This document shows, in pieces, positions 16,298-25,234 of a stretch of 64,000 nucleotides of DNA (positions are counted from its first letter, which is position 1; the number at the start of each line of letters is the position of its first letter). Origin of the DNA: an uncultured Bacteroidia bacterium (GTDB taxonomy: Bacteria > Bacteroidota > Bacteroidia > Bacteroidales > UBA932); the NCBI GenBank assembly GCA_902794005.1, contig CADBFO010000001.1, positions 1 to 64,000 of the forward strand, in the 5' to 3' direction. Made by a program: the position numbers and the translations under genes. The notes under the pieces were generated by a model. The model was not told the origin of the DNA. It ran no database searches and saw nothing but the letters and a program-made list of their open reading frames with translations.

Positions 16298-17344
16298 ATG
16301 GCACTCCCTAAACTCGTCGTAGGCATCACCCAAGGTGACAGCAACGGCATCGGATACGAAGTAATCATCAAGGCGCTTGCCGATGAGCGCATCCTGGACT
16401 CCTTCACTCCCGTCATCTACGGGTCGTCCAAACTGCTGGGCTTCTACCGCAAGACCCTCCACAACATCGGCCCCATGGATGTCAATGTCATCTCATCTGC
16501 CGCAGACGCACGCCAGCGCAAAGTGAATCTGGTGAACTGCCTGCCGGACAACATCTACGCAGAGCCCGGCCAAAGCACGCCGGAAAGCGCCAAGAACGCC
16601 ATCGCCGCCCTGGACGCCGCCGTAAAAGACCTCAAGGACGGCCAGATCGACGTCCTGGTGACCGCCCCCATCAACAAGCGAGCCATGAATGCCGAGGGAT
16701 TCTCCTTTACCGGACATACCGAATTCCTGGAAAAAGAGTTCGGCGTGGATGACGTAACCATGATCATGGTAAGCCACCAGATCAAGATCGGCGTGGTAAC
16801 GGGGCACATTCCTCTCAGGGACGTTCCGGGAAGCCTTTCCAAAGAGGCCATCCTGGGGAAACTGCGCATCATGAAGGCTTCGCTGGAGCGGGATTTCGGC
16901 GTCGTGGATCCCAAGATTGCCGTCCTGGGCCTGAACCCCCACTGCGGTGACGGCGGCCTGCTGGGCCACGAAGAGCAGAACATCATCCTGCCGGCCGTGC
17001 AGGAAGCCCAGGCTGAAGGCATCCAGGCGTTCGGCCCGTATTCTCCGGACGGATTCTTCGGCCTGGGGAATTACAGCCGCTTCGATGCCACGCTGGCCAT
17101 GTACCACGACCAGGGCCTCGCCCCTTTCAAGGCACTGGCCTTTGCCGACGGTGTCAACTATACCGCCGGCCTTCCCATCGTGCGCACGTCGCCCGACCAT
17201 GGCACCGCCTACGACATGGCCGGTCGGGACGAGGCGGATCCCCGTTCCATGATGAGCGCCATTTACACGGCCATTGACATTTTCCGGAAGCGCCTCCAGT
17301 ACGATTCCCTGATGGAAGGACGGCTTATCGAGAAAAATCGCTGA
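16298..17344 (+). CDS. pdxA: 4-hydroxythreonine-4-phosphate dehydrogenase
   Basis: 348 residues from MALPKLVVGITQGDSNGIGYE at 16298. PdxA hallmarks are the metal-binding GHTEFL segment, NPHCGDGG, the MYHDQGLAPFK block and the final TSPDHGTAYDMAG. It oxidises 4-phosphohydroxy-threonine for pyridoxal phosphate synthesis (DXP-dependent pathway). The last 20 bp overlap the end of the convergent lactonase gene. Confidence 0.94.
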   Translation: MALPKLVVGITQGDSNGIGYEVIIKALADERILDSFTPVIYGSSKLLGFYRKTLHNIGPMDVNVISSAADARQRKVNLVNCLPDNIYAEPGQSTPESAKNAIAALDAAVKDLKDGQIDVLVTAPINKRAMNAEGFSFTGHTEFLEKEFGVDDVTMIMVSHQIKIGVVTGHIPLRDVPGSLSKEAILGKLRIMKASLERDFGVVDPKIAVLGLNPHCGDGGLLGHEEQNIILPAVQEAQAEGIQAFGPYSPDGFFGLGNYSRFDATLAMYHDQGLAPFKALAFADGVNYTAGLPIVRTSPDHGTAYDMAGRDEADPRSMMSAIYTAIDIFRKRLQYDSLMEGRLIEKNR

Positions 17345-18401
17345 CAAACACCGGTTTCGGAACCTCTATCCGGCGGCCTGTATCTTTCAGGGCGCCGGTT
17401 TTCTTATCGCGGGAATAAATCTCTATCTCGTCCGTGTCCCGACAGGCCACGAGGACCCAGTCTTCCAGGACGGTGAAATTTCTGGGATGGGCACCGGTAT
17501 GGGTGTACCCGGCTTTCTCCAGGGTTCCGTCCGCCAGCACCTTGAAAAGCGCCACGCCGTCATTTTGCAGGCGGAGACTGGCATACAGGTATGCGCCGTC
17601 CGGGCTCAGATGGATGTCGGCCGCACCGCGGGCATCCGCTTCGTCGGCCCGGACCAGCTGCAAAAGAGCCATGTCGGGGTAACTGAACACCGCGATGTCT
17701 CCGGAAAGTTCGCCGATGCAATACAGGCGCTTCCCTTCCAGAAGCAGGTGCCGGGGGCCGAAATCGGCCGGCAGTGCGGCCACCCTCCGGCCATTGCTCA
17801 CCCCCATCGGCGTAAGGTCCAGGGCGCCGATGGCGTCGGCACTGAACTCCGTGAACAGCAATTTGCTGTCCGGCGTAAAGAGGGCGCAGTGCACATGGGG
17901 CTTGTCCTGCCGGTGCTGGTCCGGACCGCCTGCCGTGCTGAAAACGAGGGAATCCAGCGGGGCGATGCCGCCATCCGCCGTCAGTTTGTAAACGGCCAGC
18001 GAACCGCCGCTGTAATTGGCGACGGCCAGAAAACGGCCGTCAGTTGCCACATGGCAGGGGTCCTCTCCCCCGGCCGGCAGACCGGTGGGCTGACTGCCCA
18101 GACTGTCAAAGCCGTTTCCGGTGTAACGCCAGGCCGTCACGGAGGCCATTTCGTCCGGCATTTCGCTCACGGCATAAATCCGGCCGTTCCAGGCGGCCAG
18201 GAACGACGGATTGGGCACGGGGGCCATGGCTATGGAGCCGAAGGGGCCGTCGGCCGGAATGACATCCCCTTTACGCAAGTCAAAATCAAAGGCATAGAAC
18301 CCGTCGGAATAGGTTCCGACAAACAGGGTCCGCGTGCTGCGGCTGTCACAGGCGCAGGCGACCATGAGCAAGGCCAGAAAGAAGGGCAGGTATTTTTTCA
18401 T
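17325..18401 (-). CDS. Lactonase-family (6-phosphogluconolactonase-like) beta-propeller lipoprotein
   Basis: 358 residues. Lipobox LLMVAC with Cys16, so the protein is envelope-anchored. The rest is a seven-bladed propeller of the YbhE/lactonase type (FVGTYSDGFYAFDFD, then HVATDGRFLAVANYSGGSLAVYKL and DQHRQDKPHVHCALFTPDSK). Cytosolic relatives hydrolyse 6-phosphogluconolactone; the lipoprotein form is common in Bacteroidales and its substrate is not settled. A TATCTTTG -7 box lies 5 nt before the ATG. It is divergent from recG, with only 38 bp between the two start codons. Confidence 0.85.
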   Translation of the reverse strand: MKKYLPFFLALLMVACACDSRSTRTLFVGTYSDGFYAFDFDLRKGDVIPADGPFGSIAMAPVPNPSFLAAWNGRIYAVSEMPDEMASVTAWRYTGNGFDSLGSQPTGLPAGGEDPCHVATDGRFLAVANYSGGSLAVYKLTADGGIAPLDSLVFSTAGGPDQHRQDKPHVHCALFTPDSKLLFTEFSADAIGALDLTPMGVSNGRRVAALPADFGPRHLLLEGKRLYCIGELSGDIAVFSYPDMALLQLVRADEADARGAADIHLSPDGAYLYASLRLQNDGVALFKVLADGTLEKAGYTHTGAHPRNFTVLEDWVLVACRDTDEIEIYSRDKKTGALKDTGRRIEVPKPVFVSDFSR

Positions 18402-18406
18402 ACAGA

Positions 18407-18414
18407 CAAAGATA
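18407..18414 (-). promoter_or_regulatory. -7 box (TATCTTTG) abutting the lactonase start
   Basis: Exact match on the minus strand, 5 nt before the ATG. It lies back to back with the recG -7 box at 18427-18434. Confidence 0.55.
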
Positions 18415-18426
18415 CAGAAAAAATCG

Positions 18427-18434
18427 TATCTTTG
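18427..18434 (+). promoter_or_regulatory. -7 box (TATCTTTG) abutting recG start
   Basis: Exact match, 5 nt before the recG ATG at 18440. Transcription would start at or next to the A of the ATG. Confidence 0.55.
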
Positions 18435-18439
18435 TAAAA

Positions 18440-20569
18440 ATGAACCTGGATACCGCCATACAGTATCTTCCGGGAGTGGGGCCCAAGCGGGCGGCGCTCC
18501 TGGAATCCGAACTGGGAATCAGTACGGTGGGAGACCTTGTGCGCCTGTATCCTTTCCGTTATATCGACCGCAGCAGCATTGTCCGCATCGCCGACGCACA
18601 TCCGGACCTGGCCCAGGTGCAAATCCGCGCCATGGTCACCAAGGTGCGGCTGCTGGCCAAAAACGGGGCCGAAGTGCCCCAGGACAACGTCAAGTACAAC
18701 CTGGTCAGCCGCCTGTCGGCCATCGTGGCCGACGACAGCGGGGAGATGGAAGTGGTCTTTTTCAAAGGCGTCAAATGGATGCACGCCCGCTTGAGGCCGG
18801 GCAGCGTGTTCATTTTCTTCGGGAAACCCACCGTTTTCCAGAACCGGCTCAACATGGTACATCCGGAGGTTGACGCCCCGGACGCAGCCAACACCGGCGT
18901 GCTCACCGGCGTCTATACTTCCACGGAAAAACTGAAGACCTCCGGCATCACCGGAAAAGTGATGCTCAAACTTATCGGAACGGCCCTGGAAAGCATCCTT
19001 CCCGCCCTGCAGGACACCCTGCCGGAATACATCCTCAAGGAAAAGGGGCTGGTGCCCCTCACATATGCTCTCCGGCAAATCCATTTCCCGGTGGACCAGC
19101 AGGCCCTGGCCAAAGCCACCTACCGCCTCAAGTTCGAGGAACTGTTTCTCCTGCAACTGTCGCTTCTCAAGCAGAAATTCGTCCGCAGCCGCAGTGCCGT
19201 GGGATTCAACATGGCTGCCGTCGGCGATGCCTTCAACGCCTGCTACAAGGCCCTGCCCTACGAACTCACGGGCGCCCAGAAACGGGTGATCCGGGAAATC
19301 CGGGAAGACATGCGCAGCGGCCGCCAGATGAACCGCCTGCTCCAAGGGGACGTGGGGTCCGGCAAAACCATGGTGGCCGTGCTTTCGGCCCTTATCGCCG
19401 TGGGAAACGGCTATCAAGCCTGCCTGATGGCACCCACGGAAGTGCTTGCCCAGCAACACTTTGCCAATATTTCCAAGTACCTGAAACCCACCGGGGTGAA
19501 AGCCGCCCTCCTCACGGGAAACACCGGCGCCGCCGCCCGGCGGGAAATCCACGCCGGACTGCAGGACGGCAGCATCGGCTTTCTGATTGGCACCCACGCC
19601 CTGATTGAGGACACGGTCCTTTTCCGGGCACTGGGGCTCGCCATCATCGATGAGCAGCACCGCTTCGGCGTAGAGCAGCGTGCCCGGCTTTGGAACAAAG
19701 GCTGGCAGGGCGTTCCGCCCCATGTCCTGGTGATGACGGCCACGCCCATTCCCCGCACGCTGGCCATGACCCTGTACGGAGACCTGGACGTCTCCGTCAT
19801 CGACGAGATGCCCCCGGGGCGAAAGCCCGTCCAGACCCTTTGCGTGGGAGAGGGAAAGCGCCACGCCATGCACAATTTCATCCGGGACGAGATTGCCAAG
19901 GGGCGGCAGGCCTTCATCGTATATCCGCTCATTTTCGAAAGTGAAAAACTGGATTACAAGAATCTGGAACTGGGTTATGAGGAAATCGTGAAAGCCTTCC
20001 CGCTCCCGCAGTACAAGGTGGCCATCGTACACGGACGGCAAACCCCTCAGGAAAAAGCCTTCAACATGGACGCCTTCGCGGCCGGCCGGGCCGACATCCT
20101 GGTCTCCACCACGGTCATCGAGGTGGGCGTGGACGTGCCCAATGCCTCCGTGATGGTGATCGAAAGTGCCGAGCGCTTCGGCCTGAGCCAGCTGCACCAG
20201 CTCCGCGGCCGGGTGGGCCGGGGTGCGGAACGCTCCTACTGCATCCTGATGAAAGGCACCAAGGTTTCCAAGGAAAGCCAGAAGCGCCTGAACCTTCTCT
20301 GCGCCACCGAAAACGGTTTCGAACTGGCCGAGGAAGACATGAAGATGCGCGGACCGGGAGACCTGGAGGGCACCCAGCAGAGCGGGCTCCCCATCAGCCT
20401 GAACATTGCCTCCCTGGCCAAGGACGGTCTCATCCTTTCCGACGCCCGAGGGTACGCCCAGCACATTCTGGAACAGGATCCCGGCCTCTCCGATGCAAAA
20501 AATGCCCCGCTCGCAGCCGAACTGCGGCGGGACAAATATCTGACGAAAGATTATTCCCGGATTTCCTGA
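18440..20569 (+). CDS. recG: ATP-dependent DNA helicase RecG
   Basis: 709 residues. The N-terminal wedge/OB domain begins with the typical YLPGVGPKRAALLESELGI. The helicase core has Walker A GDVGSGKTM, the DEQH box in IIDEQHRFG, MTATPIPRTLAMT and QLRGRVGRG (motif VI). RecG remodels stalled replication forks and Holliday junctions. It appears to be transcribed alone, with a promoter just before its ATG. The convergent S9 peptidase gene ends right after its stop. Confidence 0.96.
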   Translation: MNLDTAIQYLPGVGPKRAALLESELGISTVGDLVRLYPFRYIDRSSIVRIADAHPDLAQVQIRAMVTKVRLLAKNGAEVPQDNVKYNLVSRLSAIVADDSGEMEVVFFKGVKWMHARLRPGSVFIFFGKPTVFQNRLNMVHPEVDAPDAANTGVLTGVYTSTEKLKTSGITGKVMLKLIGTALESILPALQDTLPEYILKEKGLVPLTYALRQIHFPVDQQALAKATYRLKFEELFLLQLSLLKQKFVRSRSAVGFNMAAVGDAFNACYKALPYELTGAQKRVIREIREDMRSGRQMNRLLQGDVGSGKTMVAVLSALIAVGNGYQACLMAPTEVLAQQHFANISKYLKPTGVKAALLTGNTGAAARREIHAGLQDGSIGFLIGTHALIEDTVLFRALGLAIIDEQHRFGVEQRARLWNKGWQGVPPHVLVMTATPIPRTLAMTLYGDLDVSVIDEMPPGRKPVQTLCVGEGKRHAMHNFIRDEIAKGRQAFIVYPLIFESEKLDYKNLELGYEEIVKAFPLPQYKVAIVHGRQTPQEKAFNMDAFAAGRADILVSTTVIEVGVDVPNASVMVIESAERFGLSQLHQLRGRVGRGAERSYCILMKGTKVSKESQKRLNLLCATENGFELAEEDMKMRGPGDLEGTQQSGLPISLNIASLAKDGLILSDARGYAQHILEQDPGLSDAKNAPLAAELRRDKYLTKDYSRIS

Positions 20570-22771
20570 TTACTTCATCCAGCGGTCCAGCCAGTCGAAG
20601 TAGCTCCGATGCCAATAGAGGGCGTTCTGGGGCTTGAGAATCCAGTGATTTTCATGGGGGAAGACGATGAGTTTGGACGGAACGCCCATCATCTGGGCGG
20701 CGTTGAATGCGGCCATTCCCTCGTCCACGGGAACACGGAAATCGGAACCGCCATGGATGCAGAGGATGGGCGTATGCCAGTTCTGCACCAGTTTGTGCGG
20801 GGAATTGTCATAGTGACGCCTGGCCTTGGGAAGATTGCTCCAGGGAGAACCGCCCTGCTTGAGCCCGCCGAAGGTGACTCCGTCTCCGGCCGCTCCCACC
20901 TGTCCTTCCTTGTAAGCATACTCGTGCAAACCGCCGTTGTCCCAGTTGGGGAACCACATTTCCTCGGTGGTCATGTACATATGCTCTTCGTTGAAGATGC
21001 CGGCGTGGGCGATGAAGCAGTCATACACATCCTTGTGGATGCCGGCCAGGTAATAGACGCTGAAACCGCCATAAGAGGCGCCACAGGCAGCCACACCGCT
21101 CACATAAGGCTCGGCCTTGATGTGACGGGCCGCCGTGAGGTAATCCTGCATATTGAGGCCGATGTAGTCTCCGGATATCTGCTCACACCAGGGCTGGCCG
21201 AAGGCGGTGGTACCGCGGCGGTTCGGGAGAACCACCACATACCCCTGGTGGCACATGAGCATGTAGTTCCAGCGGTAACTCCATCCCTGGGAAAGGGAAC
21301 CCTGAGGGCCTCCCAGACAGATTTCAATGGCGGGATAGGTCTTGGAAGCGTCGAACTTGGGAGGCAGCAGAACCCAGGTGAGCATCTTTTCGCCGTCCAC
21401 CGTAGTGAGCCAGCGGGCCTCGGTCTCGTGCTTGTCCAGCTGTCCCAGCAGATGCTCGTTCTCGAAGGTGATCTGATGGATGGCGTTGTCCGTCACGGCC
21501 ACCAGTTCCGTGGGGAAATCCATGGAGGCGAAAGTGGTCAGGAGCGTTCCGTCCTGCAGCACGCCAAAGGGAGAGCCGAAGTCGAACCAGAGGTTGTCGG
21601 CCGTCAGGCGGACCGGTTCCATTCCGGGCACCACATTGAAAATCCCCTGCAGGCCCTCTGCAAGAGCGGAGAAATAGACAGACTGGCCGTCGGCTGCCCA
21701 GACGGGAGCGTCCACATTGTATATGAACGAAGCGCTGAGTTCACGGATGTTCTGCACGGTAGGGTTGGCGCTCTGGCCCTCCCCTTCCGGTTCACGGACG
21801 ATATCGGCCAGCATCAGGCGCACCTTGTCGGCCTCATAACCGTCCCGTGCCATCGAGAGCCAGGCCAGGCGGGTTCCGTCGGGGCTCCAGACCGGATGGG
21901 TGTCGTAGCCGCCCTCGAAGGTCACTTGCGAAATTTCCCCGGTGAGCGGGCAATAGAGGAAGATGCAGGTGTTGGTGGAGAAGGCATATTCCTTTCCGGT
22001 CAGGGGCTTGCAGGCGAAGGCGATGTACCGGCCGTCCGGGCTCCAGCAAAGGTCGGCAATGTCGGAGAACGGACCGTTGGGCAGTTCCCACTGGCAGTCC
22101 GGTCCCAAAATGTCCACGCCTTCCTTCACCAAGCCGTTGGACAGCGTAGCCACAAAGCTGTGGGCGATCTCCGTGCGCCAATGGTCCCAGTGACGGTACA
22201 TAAGGTCCTCGGTGGCATAGGCTTCGGCCTTGTCCAGGGCGGGATCCGAGTCGGCGGGGACCTTCACATGGCTGTGGACGCCCTTTACATAAATGAGCTG
22301 ATTCTGGTCCGGAGAAAGCAGGTAATCGTCGATTCCGCCTTCCACATCCGTCAGTTGCACCCGGGCACCCAGCACACCATCATGGTAGGCTGCCTTGTAT
22401 AACTGGCCGCCCTGAAGATAGAAAATCGCCTGGCCGTCCAGGGCCCAGCGGGCCGACGAGAGGCTCTTCCCGTCCATGGTAAGCTGCATGGGCTCCCCAC
22501 CCTCCACCGGAATGGTGAAGAGGTTGCGGACGCTGCGGTTGGCGGCGATATCGGTGTAGCTGACCCCATACAGGATGGTTTTTCCGTCCGGGGAGAGCTG
22601 GGGATCGCTCAGGCGTCCCAGGGACAGCAGCAGTTCGGGGGTCATGTGGCCGTCCTCCACCTTGAGAGCCGACGGGCCGATGTATCCTTCCTGTGGTTTC
22701 ATTTCATTTTTTCCGGTGCAGGCAATGAGGGCCAGCACCGTGGCCGCCATTGCAAAATACTTTTTATTCAT
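20570..22771 (-). CDS. S9-family prolyl oligopeptidase/dipeptidyl peptidase lipoprotein
   Basis: 733 residues with a lipobox (LALIAC, Cys18), so exported and anchored. The N-terminal half is a beta-propeller with WD40-like/TolB blocks (LSPDGKTILYGV, CWSPDGRYIAF, VWSPDGTRLAW). The C-terminal alpha/beta-hydrolase has the nucleophile in CGASYGGFSV, an acid in HGGSDFRVP and the base in PHENHW. It probably trims peptides in the periplasm. Its ATG overlaps the end of the WYL-regulator gene by 8 bp, so both are made from one message. Confidence 0.9.
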   Translation of the reverse strand: MNKKYFAMAATVLALIACTGKNEMKPQEGYIGPSALKVEDGHMTPELLLSLGRLSDPQLSPDGKTILYGVSYTDIAANRSVRNLFTIPVEGGEPMQLTMDGKSLSSARWALDGQAIFYLQGGQLYKAAYHDGVLGARVQLTDVEGGIDDYLLSPDQNQLIYVKGVHSHVKVPADSDPALDKAEAYATEDLMYRHWDHWRTEIAHSFVATLSNGLVKEGVDILGPDCQWELPNGPFSDIADLCWSPDGRYIAFACKPLTGKEYAFSTNTCIFLYCPLTGEISQVTFEGGYDTHPVWSPDGTRLAWLSMARDGYEADKVRLMLADIVREPEGEGQSANPTVQNIRELSASFIYNVDAPVWAADGQSVYFSALAEGLQGIFNVVPGMEPVRLTADNLWFDFGSPFGVLQDGTLLTTFASMDFPTELVAVTDNAIHQITFENEHLLGQLDKHETEARWLTTVDGEKMLTWVLLPPKFDASKTYPAIEICLGGPQGSLSQGWSYRWNYMLMCHQGYVVVLPNRRGTTAFGQPWCEQISGDYIGLNMQDYLTAARHIKAEPYVSGVAACGASYGGFSVYYLAGIHKDVYDCFIAHAGIFNEEHMYMTTEEMWFPNWDNGGLHEYAYKEGQVGAAGDGVTFGGLKQGGSPWSNLPKARRHYDNSPHKLVQNWHTPILCIHGGSDFRVPVDEGMAAFNAAQMMGVPSKLIVFPHENHWILKPQNALYWHRSYFDWLDRWMK

Positions 22772-23669
22772 AGTGTTGTAAAGCTTTGTTCAAGGCAAGT
22801 TTCACACTCTCCCGGACCGATGCCGGTTCCAGCACTTCCAGGCCGGCCCCGTGCTTGCACAGTTCCATGATGAAATTGGGATTGGGAATCACGCGGAGCG
22901 CGAACAGGCAGTGATTTCCCTCCTGTGACAGGAGCGTCTGGCTGGGATGAAGGGGAAGGTCCTGCAGATAGGCGGCCTCCCGCAAGGTCGTGCGCAGTTT
23001 CACCAGTTCGGCTTTCTGTCCTTCTTCCGGAAGGTAAATTCCGTAGCTGGCTTCAAACTCCCGGCCGACATCAAAGGATTCCGGCATGCGGAAACGCTCT
23101 CCCGTACGCTCCAGCGAGGCAATGCGGTCCAGCGCATAGACGCGGAGAGCCCGGGCTTCCGCACTGAAAGCCACCAGATACCAGCGCTTGGCAAATTCAC
23201 GGAGCGCGTACGGACGCACCGTGCGCAGGTCCACCTCGCTGCTCAGGTATTTGCGGTATTCCAGGTGCAGGACGGCGTTGTCCAGCATGGCCTGCATGAT
23301 GACGGTGAGGTATTTCTGGCCCGAAGGGACATCCTCTACGGAGATGCGGCCGCTGAGCCTCTCCTTTCCCAGCGTAAGGAGGCTGTTGACGGTAAAGGTA
23401 TTGATGAGATATGCCACGGCTTCACGCTTGTCCACGGCACTTTCGCTTTCGTTGATCCGGTAACGGTTGGTGCTTCGGTCACACGTGATGGCAATCCCGA
23501 AAACCTCCTCCACGGCCTTCCGATGGTTGCCGAAAGAACGACGGGCATACGGCTCGGCGTAACGGTCCTCCCAACGGGCAGCCACCTCCGGCCACGAGAG
23601 TCCGGCATCCCCCGCTTCCACGAAGGTCTGCACCAGGAAAACGTATTTGCCCACCAGTTCAGGAACCAT
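22764..23669 (-). CDS. WYL-domain transcriptional regulator
   Basis: 301 residues from the Met at 23669; the -7 box at 23678-23685 rules out the longer frame. The N-terminal part (about 1-75) is a winged-helix-like region (WPEVAARWEDRYAEPYARRSF); the middle is a WYL domain with RTVRPYALREFAKRWYLVAFS, the conserved ligand-binding strand pattern; a C-terminal WCX-like extension follows. Such regulators sense nucleic acids or small ligands. The stop overlaps the peptidase start by 8 bp, an unusual pairing suggesting regulator and peptidase are functionally linked. Confidence 0.84.
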   Translation of the reverse strand: MVPELVGKYVFLVQTFVEAGDAGLSWPEVAARWEDRYAEPYARRSFGNHRKAVEEVFGIAITCDRSTNRYRINESESAVDKREAVAYLINTFTVNSLLTLGKERLSGRISVEDVPSGQKYLTVIMQAMLDNAVLHLEYRKYLSSEVDLRTVRPYALREFAKRWYLVAFSAEARALRVYALDRIASLERTGERFRMPESFDVGREFEASYGIYLPEEGQKAELVKLRTTLREAAYLQDLPLHPSQTLLSQEGNHCLFALRVIPNPNFIMELCKHGAGLEVLEPASVRESVKLALNKALQHYE

Positions 23670-23677
23670 ATCTCGTA

Positions 23678-23685
23678 CAAAGATA
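23678..23685 (-). promoter_or_regulatory. -7 box (TATCTTTG) of the WYL-peptidase operon
   Basis: Exact match on the minus strand, 8 nt before the ATG at 23669. Confidence 0.5.
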
Positions 23686-23689
23686 ATGA

Positions 23690-25228
23690 TTATATCGCCT
23701 CGGCGCAATTGATTCCGTCCAGCGCCGAGGAAACAATACCTCCGGCATAGCCGGCCCCTTCCCCGCAGGGATAAAGGCCGGGCACGTCCACGTGCTCCCA
23801 GGTTTCCGGATTGCGGGGCAGCCGGACGGGAGAAGACGTGCGGGATTCAACGCCCAGCAGCAGGGCGTCGTTTGTATAATACCCTCTCATGGAACGCTCC
23901 ACCTGCGGAAACACCTTTCGCAGGCGCGCGGCCACAGGGTCGGGCAGCAGTTCATGAAGCGGAGCGTTTACCGTGCCGGGATGGTAGGAAGTCTTTGGCA
24001 AGTCCTTGGAAACCAGTCCCCTGCAGAAATCCTTCATCCGCTGGGCAGGAGCCGTGAACGGGTGTCTGGCGCCGTGCTCCCGGGCATAACGGTACATGGC
24101 CCGCTCCACATCCCGCTGGAAATCCAACAGGGCAAAGGGACCTTCATACTGTGCAGGCTGGTCTCCAGGCTCAATCTGAACCACCACGCCGGCATTGGCC
24201 CACTTGGAATTGCGGGCCGCATTGGACATGCCGTTCAGGACCACGGTTTCCCCTTCCGTGGAGGAAGGGACCAGAATTCCGCCGGGGCACATGCAGAAAG
24301 AGAACACGCCGCGCCCGTCCACCTGCTGGACGAATGAGTATTCGGCCGTGGGCATAAAAGGCTGAAATTTGCCATGGTAGCGGATTTGGTTGATGAGCCA
24401 CTGCGGATGCTCCACCCGCACGCCCAGGGCAAACCCCTTGGCCTCCAGTTTCCAGCCTTTGGCCTGGAACAGTTCATAGATGTCCCGGGCCGAATGACCG
24501 GTGGCCAGGATAAGCTTGGAAGCCGTATAAACCGTTTCACCGCAGCAGACGGCAAATCCGCCATCGGCCTTCTTCACGATATCCGTGACACGGGAATCGA
24601 AATGATACTCTCCCCCGTGCTCCTCGATGCAGGTTCGGATGTTCTTGACAATCTCCGGCAGCCGGTCGGTGCCGATATGGGGATGCGCGTCGATGAGGAT
24701 GTCGGGGTGAGCGCCGAAAGCCACCAGCTGGTGCAGCACCTCCCGGATGTCGCCCCGCTTGGATGAGCGGGTATAGAGTTTTCCGTCGGAAAAAGCCCCT
24801 GCGCCGCCTTCTCCGTAACAGTAATTGGAATCCGGATCCAGAACGCCGTCCACAGACAGCCTGGCCATGTCCACCTTGCGGCGCTCCACATCCTTTCCCC
24901 GCTCCAGGATAACGGGCCTAAAGCCCCTCTGGAGAAGTTTCAGGGCTGCGAACATGCCGGCCGGACCGGCCCCTGCCACGATGACGGGCGTGGCGCCATG
25001 CACATCCTGATAAGGCGCGACACGATAGGGTTCGAAGGGCTCATTCTCCCGATACGCCTGCACCCGGTAACGATACAGGATATCCTGCCGGGCGTCGATA
25101 CTCCGACGGACCACCTGCACATGCCCCACTTTTTCGGGCCTTACGCCCAAGGCTTTGGCGGCCGCCTCGGTAAGCTGGGCGGCCGTCAAGTCTTTCCCCA
25201 TTTTCTGGGCAAACTCGAATTCCTTCAT
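23690..25228 (-). CDS. FAD-dependent oxidoreductase (uncharacterised dehydrogenase, COG2509-like)
   Basis: 512 residues. After an N-terminal 90-residue domain (RRSIDARQDILYRYRV) comes the FAD-binding Rossmann motif VAGAGPAGMFAALKL (about 84-98), then GEGGAGAFSDGKLYTR and a C-terminal ESRTSSPVRLPR ... GLYPCGEGAGYAGGI, all typical of this widespread but uncharacterised flavoprotein family. Cytosolic. The gene begins 6 bp after the ROK-kinase stop, so it is probably the second gene of that transcript. Confidence 0.88.
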   Translation of the reverse strand: MKEFEFAQKMGKDLTAAQLTEAAAKALGVRPEKVGHVQVVRRSIDARQDILYRYRVQAYRENEPFEPYRVAPYQDVHGATPVIVAGAGPAGMFAALKLLQRGFRPVILERGKDVERRKVDMARLSVDGVLDPDSNYCYGEGGAGAFSDGKLYTRSSKRGDIREVLHQLVAFGAHPDILIDAHPHIGTDRLPEIVKNIRTCIEEHGGEYHFDSRVTDIVKKADGGFAVCCGETVYTASKLILATGHSARDIYELFQAKGWKLEAKGFALGVRVEHPQWLINQIRYHGKFQPFMPTAEYSFVQQVDGRGVFSFCMCPGGILVPSSTEGETVVLNGMSNAARNSKWANAGVVVQIEPGDQPAQYEGPFALLDFQRDVERAMYRYAREHGARHPFTAPAQRMKDFCRGLVSKDLPKTSYHPGTVNAPLHELLPDPVAARLRKVFPQVERSMRGYYTNDALLLGVESRTSSPVRLPRNPETWEHVDVPGLYPCGEGAGYAGGIVSSALDGINCAEAI

Positions 25229-25234
25229 AAAAGA

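Noticed and set aside
18398..20464. A 688-codon open frame antisense to recG
   Set aside because: Its length follows from GC-rich codon bias of recG; composition is His/Gly/Asp-rich and no family signature is present. The same holds for long antisense frames over the TamB-like gene, the S9 peptidase gene, pckA and rny.
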